This document shows, one piece after another, positions 26,860 to 35,228 of a DNA stretch of 64,000 nt (positions within the stretch are counted from its first letter, which is position 1; every line of letters starts with the position of its first letter). A program made the position numbers and the translations under genes. The DNA is from Halomonas socia. Its GTDB lineage: Bacteria > Pseudomonadota > Gammaproteobacteria > Pseudomonadales > Halomonadaceae. The DNA lies in contig NZ_CP048812.1 in the NCBI RefSeq assembly GCF_010977575.1, positions 3,906,001 to 3,970,000 on the forward strand, given 5' to 3'. The notes beneath the pieces were generated by a model. It was not told where the DNA came from and made no database searches. It worked only from the letters and a program-made list of their open reading frames with translations.

Positions 26860-28320
26860 TCAGCCATGCTGGATAGCCACCGTCTTGAGGCGTGTATAAC
26901 TGCGCAGGCCCTCGAAGCCCTTCTCACGGCCATGGCCGGAGCGCCCCACGCCGCCAAAGGGCAGCTCGATGCCGCCGCCGGCGCCGTAGTTGTTGATGAA
27001 TACCTGGCCGCTGCGAATGCCCCGCGCCAGGCGCAGCTGGCGCCCGCCATCCCGGGTCCAGACCCCGGCGCACAGGCCGAAGTCGGTGGCGTTGGCCAGG
27101 CGCAGCGCCTCGGCCTCGTCGTCGAAGAGCTGCACCGCCAGCACCGGCCCGAACAGCTCCTCGGTCAGCACGGCATGGCCGAGGGGGATCTCGGTGAGCA
27201 GGTGTGGCACCACGAAGTGCCCCTCCTTTGATGCTCCCTCGGCCAGTTGGCCACGCGCGGCGACGCGAATACCGTCGGCCTCGGCGGCGGCCAGGCGTGC
27301 CTCGAGCCGCGACTTCTGGCGGACGTTGATCAATGGCCCACAGTCGGCATCGGCCTCGCCGGCATCGCAGCGCAGCGCGGCGAAGCGCTCCACCAGGCGC
27401 CCGGTGAAGACCTCGGCGATGTCGCGCTGCACCAGCAGGCGGCTGCCCGCCGAGCAGGTCTGGCCGGCGTTCTGGATGATCCCCCGCACGACGGCATCGA
27501 AGGCGGCATCGAGATCGGCATCGGCGAACACGATCTGCGGCGACTTGCCGCCCAGCTCCAGGGTCACCGGCACATGGTGCAGCGCTGCCGCCTGGGCCAC
27601 CTGGGTGCCGGTCTCCGGCGAGCCGGTAAAAGAGAGATGGTCGATGCCCGGATGTGAGGCCAGCGCCGCCCCGGCCTCGCGCCCCAGGCCCGGTACCACG
27701 TTGAGCACCCCGGCCGGCAGGCCAAGCTGGGTGGCCAGTTCGGCCAGGCGCAGCACGCTCAGGCAGGCGTCCTCGGCGGGCTTGAGCACCACGCTGTTGC
27801 CGGTGGCCAGCGCCGCCGCCACGCAGCGGCCGAAGATCTGCGCCGGATAGTTCCAGGGGATGATCTGGGCGCACACGCCGTAGGGCTCGCGCAGGGTCAT
27901 CACCGTGAAGCCGGTCTCATAGGGGATGGTCTCGCCGTGGAGCTTGTCGGCGCCGCCGCCGTAGAAGCGGAAGTAGCGCGCGCAGGCGCTGATGTCGGCG
28001 CGCGCCTGGGTCAACGGCTTGCCAGTGTCGAAGCACTCCAGCGCCGCCAGGTGGGCGTGGTCAGCCTCGATGGCCTCAGCCATGGTCAGCAACCACGCGC
28101 CGCGTTCACGCGTACTCCAGCGTGACCAGTCGCCGAGTTCGCCTTCGAAAGCGCGTCGCGCGGCACTCACCGCCGCTTCCACTTCCGCTACCTGGCAGCG
28201 CGCAATGCAGGTGGTGACGCGGCCACTGGCCGGGGCTTCCATATCCAGCAGCGCCTGGGTGGCCTGCCATTCGCCGCCGATCAGCGCCGCCTGGGGCGGC
28301 ATTTGCGGTGTCTCTGACAT
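26860..28320 (-). CDS. NAD(P)+ aldehyde dehydrogenase of the sugar-acid operon
   Basis: A 486-aa ALDH with oxyanion Asn in IIPWNYPAQ, base Glu in LELGGKSPQIVFADAD, and nucleophile Cys in QNAGQTCSAGSRLL. Length and motifs resemble betaine/aminobutyraldehyde-type dehydrogenases, although the operon points to a sugar-derived aldehyde (glycolaldehyde, tartronate semialdehyde or alpha-ketoglutarate semialdehyde). AAGGAG precedes the ATG and the gene follows TRAP dctM after 12 nt. The exact substrate cannot be decided from sequence. Confidence 0.85.
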   Translation of the reverse strand: MSETPQMPPQAALIGGEWQATQALLDMEAPASGRVTTCIARCQVAEVEAAVSAARRAFEGELGDWSRWSTRERGAWLLTMAEAIEADHAHLAALECFDTGKPLTQARADISACARYFRFYGGGADKLHGETIPYETGFTVMTLREPYGVCAQIIPWNYPAQIFGRCVAAALATGNSVVLKPAEDACLSVLRLAELATQLGLPAGVLNVVPGLGREAGAALASHPGIDHLSFTGSPETGTQVAQAAALHHVPVTLELGGKSPQIVFADADLDAAFDAVVRGIIQNAGQTCSAGSRLLVQRDIAEVFTGRLVERFAALRCDAGEADADCGPLINVRQKSRLEARLAAAEADGIRVAARGQLAEGASKEGHFVVPHLLTEIPLGHAVLTEELFGPVLAVQLFDDEAEALRLANATDFGLCAGVWTRDGGRQLRLARGIRSGQVFINNYGAGGGIELPFGGVGRSGHGREKGFEGLRSYTRLKTVAIQHG

Positions 28321-28332
28321 CGTCTTGCTCCT

Positions 28333-29610
28333 TTATCCATATACCAGGGTCACCAGACCCATGGAGATCCACGGCAGGTAGGTGATCAGCATCAGGCAAG
28401 CCAACACCACCAGCACGAAATGCAGCAGCCACGGCAGCATCTGGTCGAGGGATATCTTGGCCACCGCACAGGCGGCGAACAGGTTCACGCCCAGCGGCGG
28501 GGTGATCATGCCCAGCGCCAGATTGACCACCATCACCAGCCCGAAGTGCACCGGGTGAATGCCGAACTGCATGGCGATCGGCGTGAGGATCGGCGCCAGC
28601 ACCAGAATCGCCGCCGAGGTCTCGATGAACATGCCCACCACCAGCAGCAGCGCATTGACCACCAGCAGGAACATCAGCGGATCGTCGATGGTGGCGGTGA
28701 CCGCATTGGCGATTTGCGCCGGCAGGCCGATACGGCTGAGCAGGAAGCTGAACAGCGAGGCGGCGGCGATGATCAGCATCACCGCAGCGGTGGAGATCAC
28801 GCTCTGGCGCAGGATCGGCACCAGGTCGGCGATCTTCAGTTCGCGGTAGTAGAAACCACCCACTATCAGTGCATAGAACACCGCCACCGCCGAGGCCTCG
28901 GTGGGCGTGAACACGCCACCGTAGATGCCGCCGATGACCACCACCGGCATCAGCATCGCCGCCCAGGCGCGCTGGAAGGAGGAGACGAAGCCGGTGCTGT
29001 CCTTGTAGTCCTCCTTGCCGAAGCCGCGCGCCTTGCAGAACAGATACAGGAACAGGATCAGCGCCCCGCCGATCAGGAACCCCGGCCCCACTCCGGCCAG
29101 GAACAGTTGGCCGATGGAGGTATCGGTACTGACCCCATAGAGGATCAACGGGATCGAAGGCGGAATCAGCACCCCGAGCTCCGCCGAGGAGGCCTGGATC
29201 GAGGCCGCCAGCGGCCGGGGGTAGCCGTGCTTGACCATCGCCGGGATCAGGATCGCGCCGATGGCGAAGGTGGTCGCCACGCTGGAGCCGGAGACCGCGG
29301 CGAACATCATGCAGGTCAGCACGCAGGACATCGCCAAGCCGCCCTGGACTTTGCCAACGATGGACTTGGCCAGGTCGACCAGGCGCTGGGAGATTCCTCC
29401 GGCAGCCATCAGGTTGCCGGCCAGGATGAAGAACGGGATGGCCATCAGTGGGAACTTGTCGATGCCGATGAACATCTGCTGCGGCACAAGCAGCAGCGGC
29501 AGTCGGGTGAAGAATTCGATGCCGATGATCGACGCCAGCATGATCGAGATGGCGATCGGCACGCCGAAGGCGAACAGGATCAGCAGCGAGAGTCCGATGA
29601 CCAGGTTCAT
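28333..29610 (-). CDS. dctM: TRAP transporter large permease subunit (DctM), second system
   Basis: A 425-aa DctM of standard length with about 12 membrane segments and signatures FGVPIAISIML, IPFFILAGNLMAAGGI, LIPPSIPLILYG and NLALGMITPPLGVNL. It overlaps the small-subunit gene by 4 nt (ATGA), so the two are translationally coupled. Its operon neighbours are the threonate/erythronate enzymes, so the cargo is probably a C4 sugar acid. Confidence 0.93.
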   Translation of the reverse strand: MNLVIGLSLLILFAFGVPIAISIMLASIIGIEFFTRLPLLLVPQQMFIGIDKFPLMAIPFFILAGNLMAAGGISQRLVDLAKSIVGKVQGGLAMSCVLTCMMFAAVSGSSVATTFAIGAILIPAMVKHGYPRPLAASIQASSAELGVLIPPSIPLILYGVSTDTSIGQLFLAGVGPGFLIGGALILFLYLFCKARGFGKEDYKDSTGFVSSFQRAWAAMLMPVVVIGGIYGGVFTPTEASAVAVFYALIVGGFYYRELKIADLVPILRQSVISTAAVMLIIAAASLFSFLLSRIGLPAQIANAVTATIDDPLMFLLVVNALLLVVGMFIETSAAILVLAPILTPIAMQFGIHPVHFGLVMVVNLALGMITPPLGVNLFAACAVAKISLDQMLPWLLHFVLVVLACLMLITYLPWISMGLVTLVYG

Positions 29611-30191
29611 GAGCGCGAGCCTCCCTTGTCGTCATCGGCGATGTCGTGCTGGGCCTGCTGGACCTGCTGCAGCTCGACCTCGGGGCTGACCTCGCTGTTG
29701 TCCGGCCCCACCGGCTCGCGCCCGCTGAGCTGGGCGAACAGCCGCGCCAGCGCCGCCACGATGGCGAACGCCGACCCAGTAGGGATCGCCGCATAGGCGT
29801 AGGACATCGAGATATTCATCCCCGACATGGTCTGGTTGCCGACCCGTCCGGTCATCAGGATGCCGAAGTAGATCAGTACCCCCAACACCAGCAGGCAGCA
29901 CAGCACGATGGCCGTTTCCAGCCATAGCGCAAAACGCTGCGGCACGACCTTGTAGATCGCCTCCACGGCCATCATGTAGCCGCCGCGGAAGGTGGCCGCA
30001 GCAGCCATGAACACACACCAGATCATCGCCGCCCGCGAGGCGACTTCGGTCCAGGTCGAGGGGGCGTTGAACACGAAGCGCGTCAACACCTGATAGAAAC
30101 TGAGCGTCACCGAGATCACCAGCATGACGATGGCGATAGCCATCGCCAGACGCGTCAGCTGGTGCTCGAAGCGCAGGAATGCAGCGAGCAT
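29607..30191 (-). CDS. dctQ: TRAP transporter small permease subunit (DctQ), second system
   Basis: A 194-aa DctQ with four membrane segments (about 13-35, 48-66, 86-108 and 130-155) and FVFNAPSTWTEVASRAA, the family's W-x-E region. A hydrophilic C-terminal tail of about 35 residues, rich in Glu and Gln, is longer than usual. The ATG is 55 nt after dctP with a strong hairpin between them. Confidence 0.9.
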   Translation of the reverse strand: MLAAFLRFEHQLTRLAMAIAIVMLVISVTLSFYQVLTRFVFNAPSTWTEVASRAAMIWCVFMAAAATFRGGYMMAVEAIYKVVPQRFALWLETAIVLCCLLVLGVLIYFGILMTGRVGNQTMSGMNISMSYAYAAIPTGSAFAIVAALARLFAQLSGREPVGPDNSEVSPEVELQQVQQAQHDIADDDKGGSRS

Positions 30192-30212
30192 ATGGTCACC
30201 AAGAGCAAATAT

Positions 30213-30234
30213 GCCCCCGACGTGCGCCGGGGGC
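30213..30234. promoter_or_regulatory. Intercistronic hairpin between second dctP and dctQ
   Basis: Stem GCCCCCG/CGGGGGC with an 8-nt loop, placed just after the dctP stop codon. No U tract follows. The arrangement repeats that of the first TRAP operon and probably adjusts dctP to dctQM stoichiometry. Confidence 0.65.
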
Positions 30235-30246
30235 TAGCGGGTCGAA

Positions 30247-31245
30247 TCAGCAACTGGCGGCTTTTTCCTGGATGCGCTCCAGCATCTCGCTGCCATGCTC
30301 AGCGGTGAAGATCTCGTAGGCCGGCTCTACGGCTTCCTGGAAGGGGCCGATATCGATATCGGTCTTGACCGTCATGCCGTTCTCCTCGAGCAGCGCCACG
30401 CCCTCTTCCTCGAGGCGCGACACCTCACCGCGGGTGGCTTCTGCCGAGGCACGGGCAGCCTCGTGGAACCACTCGCGCTCCTCGTCGCTGAGGCCGTCGA
30501 GCAGAATCGGCGAGCCGAGCACCGCGGAGGGCGAATAGACGTGACCGGTCAACGACAGGTAGTCCTGCACTTCCCAGAAATTGGTGGCCACGATCACCGT
30601 GATGGGGTTTTCCTGGCCATCCACGGTGCCCTGCTGCAGGGCGGTAAACAGTTCGGGGAAGGCCATCGGCGTGGGCCGCGCGCCCATCTGGCGGAACGCT
30701 TCCTGGTGGACCTCGTTCTCCATGGTGCGCACCCGCAGACCGTCGGCGTCGGCCGGCGTAGCGACTTCACGGCGGCTATTGGTCATATGGCGGAAGCCGT
30801 TCTCCGACCAGGCCAGGCCGACCAGGTCATGGTCGCCCATCTTGGCCAGCAGTTCGTCACCCAGGTCGCTGTCGAGCACGCAGCGCGCCTGGTCGTAGTC
30901 TTCGAACAGGAACGGCAGGTCGAGCACATAGGTCTCGGGCACGAAGTTACCGAGCGGCCCGGTGGAGGTGATCACGATGTCCACGGTGCCGATCTGCAGG
31001 CCCTCGATCATTTCGCGCTCACCGCCCAGCGAGCCGGAGGTGTGCTCGGTGACGGTGAAGGCGCCGTCGGAGAGCTCTTCCAGGGTCTCCTTGAAGGCTT
31101 GGGCCCCTACCGCATAGTGGGAGGTGGACGACAGCGTATGGCCGAGGCTGACCTCGGTGGCGGCCTGGGCCTGCAGGGCAACGCTGGCCGTAGCGAGACC
31201 ACCGATAGCGGCAACGAGTGTGTGGCGTGCAAAGCGTTTGGTCAT
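30247..31245 (-). CDS. dctP: TRAP transporter solute-binding protein (DctP), second system
   Basis: A 332-aa DctP-family protein with a signal peptide (residues 1-29, cleavage after LQAQA), the ligand Arg in GLRVRTMENEVHQ and the hinge QQGTVDGQENPITVI. It differs clearly from the first DctP in the window, so the two TRAP systems are not recent duplicates. It lies between denD (112 nt upstream) and dctQ in the threonate/erythronate operon. C4 acid sugar uptake is the most economical inference. Confidence 0.93.
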   Translation of the reverse strand: MTKRFARHTLVAAIGGLATASVALQAQAATEVSLGHTLSSTSHYAVGAQAFKETLEELSDGAFTVTEHTSGSLGGEREMIEGLQIGTVDIVITSTGPLGNFVPETYVLDLPFLFEDYDQARCVLDSDLGDELLAKMGDHDLVGLAWSENGFRHMTNSRREVATPADADGLRVRTMENEVHQEAFRQMGARPTPMAFPELFTALQQGTVDGQENPITVIVATNFWEVQDYLSLTGHVYSPSAVLGSPILLDGLSDEEREWFHEAARASAEATRGEVSRLEEEGVALLEENGMTVKTDIDIGPFQEAVEPAYEIFTAEHGSEMLERIQEKAASC

Positions 31246-31357
31246 TGTAGTGCCCTCTTCTGTTGTTGTGAGGGTGGCGGTTGGTCGGGCGACCGCCCCA
31301 ACTGAGCGGCGCTACCCTGCGGTGTTTCACTACCTGGCGTGGCAGTGAATGGACTCA

Positions 31358-32317
31358 TCAGCGCTCGGTAATGAACGCATCGATGATCTGCTTGAAGTCG
31401 TCGTCGCCGGCGAAGCCCAAGCGGTCGGCCTTGGCAGTATCGAAGCGCGCCGGCCAGCTGGCGATGATCGCCGCGATGCGCGGGTCGGGTTCGTGACGCA
31501 CCCGCGCCACGGCCTCGGCACCCGCCACTTCGCCTAGCGCGTCGAGCATCTCGGCGACGGTCACGGTGATTCCCGGCAGCATGAAGGCGCGGAATTTACC
31601 CAGCGCATCGCCGTCGACCTCGGCGCCACGCACCAGCGCCTCGATCACCTTGCCCGGCGACATCACGAACAGCGGCTGCTCGCGCGGCACCGGGCAGATC
31701 GCTTCCTCGCCGTTCAACGGCTCGCGCAGGATGCTCGAGGCAAAGCTCGAGGCCGCGGCGTTGGGCCGGCCGGGGCGAATCACGATGGTCGGCAGGCGCA
31801 GTACCCTTCCGTCGACCAGACCACGACGGCTGTAGTCGTTGATCAGTAATTCGCACATCGCCTTCTGGGCGCCGTAGGAGTTCTGCGGCTGCAGCGCGGT
31901 CATGTCGCCGAGGGTCTCGGGCAGGTCGCCGCCGTAGGCGGCCACCGAGCTTGCCATCACCAGCCGCGTAGCGCTCAGCTCACGGGCGCGGCAGCCTTCC
32001 AGCAGCGCCCGGGTGGCGTCGAAGTTCACCGCCATGCCAAGATCCAGGTCCGCCTCGGCGGCGGAGCTCACCACCGCCGCCAGATGGTAGATGACGTCAG
32101 GGCGGCCATCGAGCAGCCCATCCCAGGCGCCGGACTCGGTGAGATCCAGCGCACGGCTATCGAAGGCGATGCCCGAGACGTCGGGTACCGCGGCCTCGCC
32201 CTGGTCGACCAGGGTGAAACGGCTGATCGGCTGGCCGCATAGCTCACCGCGGGCGACCAGACGCTGCAGCAGGCGCTGGCCGAGGAAGCCGGCAGCACCG
32301 GTAATCAGGATATGCAT
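31358..32317 (-). CDS. denD: D-erythronate dehydrogenase (DenD), extended SDR
   Basis: DenD oxidises D-erythronate to 2-oxo-tetronate with NAD+. The 319-aa extended SDR has ITGAAGFLGQRL at the N-terminus, YHLAAVVSSAAEADLD, and catalytic Tyr and Lys in YGAQKAMCELL, followed by PTIVIRPGRPN, all characteristic of the DenD subgroup. It sits with otnI, otnC, otnK and ltnD as in the pathways defined for DUF1537 kinases. Its product would be isomerised by OtnI. Confidence 0.9.
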   Translation of the reverse strand: MHILITGAAGFLGQRLLQRLVARGELCGQPISRFTLVDQGEAAVPDVSGIAFDSRALDLTESGAWDGLLDGRPDVIYHLAAVVSSAAEADLDLGMAVNFDATRALLEGCRARELSATRLVMASSVAAYGGDLPETLGDMTALQPQNSYGAQKAMCELLINDYSRRGLVDGRVLRLPTIVIRPGRPNAAASSFASSILREPLNGEEAICPVPREQPLFVMSPGKVIEALVRGAEVDGDALGKFRAFMLPGITVTVAEMLDALGEVAGAEAVARVRHEPDPRIAAIIASWPARFDTAKADRLGFAGDDDFKQIIDAFITER

Positions 32318-32373
32318 ATCAGTTGGCGTCCTCTTGTTCTTGAAATCCGTGGTTGTCGTGTCGAGGCACTACC

Positions 32374-33183
32374 TCAGCCGGGGAGCAGCCCGAAGCTGCG
32401 CCCCCAATCCAGGCCCTGGCGGGTGTCGTCGACCGGGCGGTACTCGCAGCCGATCCAGCCGCCATAGCCCAGCGCCTCGAGGCGCTCGAACAGCGCCGGA
32501 TAGTGCACCTCGCCCACATCGGGCTCGTGGCGGTCCGGCACCCCGGCGATCTGCACGTGGCCGATGGCGGCGAACTGCCGCTCGAGATGGCGCGTCAGGT
32601 CGCCGTCCATGATCTGGCAGTGATAGAGGTCGAACTGCAGGCGCAGGTTGGGCTCGCCGACCTCTTCGAGCACCGCCATGGCCTGGGCCTGGCGGGACAG
32701 GAAAAAGCCCGGCATGTCGCGGGTATTGATCGGCTCGATGAGCACCTCGCGGCCCGCCTTGGCGGCCTCGCGAGCGGCGAAGCGCAGGTTGTCGATATAG
32801 CTGGCGTGGTGGGCGCGACGCGCTTCTTCCAGCGCGTGCCGGTCGACACCGGCCGGCAGTAGCCCCGCCATGGCGTGCACTCGCGGGCAATCAAGTACCT
32901 CGGCGTAGCGCAGGGCTTCCACCACAGAATCGCGAAACTCGGCTTCACGCCCCGGCAGGCTGGCCAGGCCGCGCTCGCCGGCCTGCCAGTCACCCGGCGG
33001 CAGGTTGAACAGCACCTGCTCGAGGCCATGCTCGTCCAGCAAGCCGCGCAGGGTGTCGGGGGCATGGTCATAGGGAAACAGGTACTCGACGCCGCGAAAG
33101 CCCGCCCCGCTGGCCGTGGCGAAGCGGTCGAGGAAGTCGTGCTCGTTGAACAGCATGCTGAGATTGGCGGCCAGTCGGATCAT
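32374..33183 (-). CDS. otnI: 2-oxo-tetronate isomerase (OtnI), Hyi family
   Basis: A 269-aa TIM-barrel protein of the hydroxypyruvate isomerase family that interconverts 2-oxo- and 3-oxo-tetronate. Conserved metal/acid residues are visible in [15 protein letters not shown] (Glu), [15 protein letters not shown] (Asp and His) and IGCEYRP (Glu). N-terminal [18 protein letters not shown] is typical of the group. It stands between otnC (24 nt) and denD (56 nt) in the same operon, so isomerase action on the products of DenD and LtnD is well supported. Hydroxypyruvate isomerase is the alternative without this context. Confidence 0.9.
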   Translation of the reverse strand: MIRLAANLSMLFNEHDFLDRFATASGAGFRGVEYLFPYDHAPDTLRGLLDEHGLEQVLFNLPPGDWQAGERGLASLPGREAEFRDSVVEALRYAEVLDCPRVHAMAGLLPAGVDRHALEEARRAHHASYIDNLRFAAREAAKAGREVLIEPINTRDMPGFFLSRQAQAMAVLEEVGEPNLRLQFDLYHCQIMDGDLTRHLERQFAAIGHVQIAGVPDRHEPDVGEVHYPALFERLEALGYGGWIGCEYRPVDDTRQGLDWGRSFGLLPG

Positions 33184-33207
33184 AGTGAAAATTCCATTCG
33201 TCTCGGG

Positions 33208-33867
33208 TCAGTCACGGGGAAAACGCGCCTCGAGTTCGGCGACCTGCTCCGGCGTCAGGCAGCGCGGGTTCTCGCCGCGCAGCAGCAGAAACAGCTTGGC
33301 GGTCTCCTCGAGCTCCTCGGTGGCATAGACCGCCGCTTCGAGGCTCTTGCCGGCCACCACCGGGCCGTGATTGGCCAGCAGCACCGCGCTGTGCTGGCCC
33401 GCCAGGCCGCGCACCGCATCGCCCAGGGTCGGGTCGCCGGGCACGTGATAAGGCACCAGCGGTAGGCGACCGACCCTCATCACATAGTAGGCGGTTAAGG
33501 GTGGAATGCAGTCGCAGGGGTCGATGCCCGGCAGGCAGGAGACCGCCACCGAATGGGTCGAGTGGAGGTGCACGATGGCCCCGGAGCGCGGGCGCTCGGC
33601 GTACATCGCCATGTGCAGGAAGCTCTCCTTGGTGGGCTTGTCGCCGTCGAGCAGGCGGCCGTCGCCGTCGAGGCGCGAGATGCGCGCCGGATCCAGCCGC
33701 CCCAGGCAGGCGTTGGTGGGTGTCATCAGCCAGCCACCGTCCTCGAGACGCACGCTGATGTTGCCGCTGGAGCCCATGGTCAGGCCGCGGTCGAACAGCG
33801 ACTGACCGAGAGTGGCGATCTGCTCGCGCAGTTGATTTTCCTGGCTCGCGGCCTTGCCACTGCTCAT
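33208..33867 (-). CDS. otnC: 3-oxo-tetronate 4-phosphate decarboxylase (OtnC), class II aldolase family
   Basis: A 219-aa class II aldolase/adducin-fold protein. Zn ligands are visible in VHLHSTHSVAVS (HLHSTH) and a third His in LLANHGPVVAGKSL; GSSGNISVRL is the phosphate-binding loop. OtnC decarboxylates 3-oxo-tetronate 4-phosphate to dihydroxyacetone phosphate. Its start overlaps the otnK stop by 4 nt (ATGA), so both are made together. Confidence 0.91.
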   Translation of the reverse strand: MSSGKAASQENQLREQIATLGQSLFDRGLTMGSSGNISVRLEDGGWLMTPTNACLGRLDPARISRLDGDGRLLDGDKPTKESFLHMAMYAERPRSGAIVHLHSTHSVAVSCLPGIDPCDCIPPLTAYYVMRVGRLPLVPYHVPGDPTLGDAVRGLAGQHSAVLLANHGPVVAGKSLEAAVYATEELEETAKLFLLLRGENPRCLTPEQVAELEARFPRD

Positions 33868-35228
33868 GTCCTGCCCTCCCCGGTCAGCTCATCCAACACC
33901 GTGAAGGCGCGGGTGAAGAAGTCCTCGCCGCCGAAGTTGCCTGACTTGAGCGCCAGCGACAGCGGCGCTTGGCCCTGCCGCGGCGCCTGGGTCCAGGGCA
34001 CGCCGGGATCGATCTGTCCGCCGATGCGCAGCTGGCGGATGCCCAGCGCCGAGACCACCGCCCCAGAGCTTTCGCCGCCGGCCACCACCAGGCGCCCGAC
34101 GCCCTCGTCGACCAGGGTGCTGGCCAGCAGGCCCAGGGCCTGCTCGACCAGCTCGCCGGCGCGAGCCACGCCCAGCGCCTGCTGGGCGGCCTTGACCCGT
34201 TCGGGGTCGGCGGAGGCGTAGACCAGCACCGGACCACCGGCGGCAAGATTCTCGCGGGCAAAGGCCAGGGTGGCGTCGAGATGCGCCCCGCCTTCGGCGA
34301 GCTGCAGGGGGTCGAGGGCCATGCCGGGGTGATGCGCGAGGAAGTGGGCCACCTGGCCCAGGGTCGCCCGCGAGCAGCTGCCCGAGAGCACCAGGGCGCC
34401 GCCCACGGCCGGCGCCAGTCGGCCCGGCTCGGCCACCTCGGCCAGCCAGCCGCGGCGGCGGTACTGCGCCGGCAGCGCCTGGCCAAGGCCCGAGCCGCCG
34501 GTGACCAGCGGCAAATCGACCACCGCCTCGGCCAGCACCTCGAGGTCGCGCTCGTCGAGGCTGTCGCAGACCACGTGGCGTACGCCGTCGGCGGCAAGTG
34601 CCTCGAGATGGGCGCGGGTGGCATCACCGCCCCGGGCCAGCACTGACCGGGCAGCCAGGCCCACCGGGTGCGCCGTTTGCCGCCCCAGGACTCGTACCAG
34701 GTCGGCATCGGTCATGGGGTTGAGCGGGTGGTGCTGCATGCCGCTGTCGTTGAGCAGCCGGTCGTCGACGAACAGATGGCCCTGGTAGACGCTGCGGCCG
34801 TTGGCGGGAAAGGCCGGCACCATCACGGTCTGGCCGCCACCCAAACGCTCTGGCTGTGTCGCCCGAAGCCGCTCCTCTGGTTCTGTCGCCCGAAGCCGCT
34901 CCAGGAGGGCATCGGCGACCGGGCCGATATTGCCAGCGTCGGTGGAATCGAAGGTGGAGCAGTACTTGAAGAAGATCTGCCGTGCGCCGCGCGCCTCGAG
35001 CCACTCCAGCGCCGCCAGGGAGTCGGCCACCGCGTCCGGCGCCGGGCAGGAGCGTGACTTGAGTGCCACCACCACCGCATCGACGTGGGTATCGATAGCG
35101 CCCAGCGCGATGTCGTCGTCAGGCACGCCGATCAGCTGCACGCAGCGCATGCCGGCGCGCACCAGGTTGTTGGCGAGATCCGTGGCGCCGGTGAAGTCGT
35201 CGGCGATGGCTCCGAGTACCAGGCTCAT
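33864..35228 (-). CDS. otnK: 3-oxo-tetronate kinase (OtnK), DUF1537 family
   Basis: A 454-aa DUF1537 kinase that phosphorylates 3-oxo-tetronate at O4. N-terminal AIADDFTGATDLANNLV, FKYCSTFDSTDAGNIGPV and FPANGRSVYQGHLFV are family signatures; the C-terminal ATP domain holds VAGGESSGAVVSAL and KSGNFGGEDFF. It is about 25-30 residues longer than usual owing to two tandem 9-residue units (ERLRATEPE/ERLRATQPE) after ADALL, encoded by a 27-bp DNA duplication. This lies in a surface region between beta strands, so activity may be kept. Coupled by ATGA overlaps to both ltnD and otnC. Confidence 0.9.
   Translation of the reverse strand: MSLVLGAIADDFTGATDLANNLVRAGMRCVQLIGVPDDDIALGAIDTHVDAVVVALKSRSCPAPDAVADSLAALEWLEARGARQIFFKYCSTFDSTDAGNIGPVADALLERLRATEPEERLRATQPERLGGGQTVMVPAFPANGRSVYQGHLFVDDRLLNDSGMQHHPLNPMTDADLVRVLGRQTAHPVGLAARSVLARGGDATRAHLEALAADGVRHVVCDSLDERDLEVLAEAVVDLPLVTGGSGLGQALPAQYRRRGWLAEVAEPGRLAPAVGGALVLSGSCSRATLGQVAHFLAHHPGMALDPLQLAEGGAHLDATLAFARENLAAGGPVLVYASADPERVKAAQQALGVARAGELVEQALGLLASTLVDEGVGRLVVAGGESSGAVVSALGIRQLRIGGQIDPGVPWTQAPRQGQAPLSLALKSGNFGGEDFFTRAFTVLDELTGEGRT
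34848..34901. repeat. 27-bp tandem duplication inside otnK
   Basis: Two adjoining 27-bp units differ at two positions. Because 27 is a multiple of three, the frame is kept and nine residues are added per unit. Homologous kinases, as I recall them, have no such insertion here. Confidence 0.8.
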
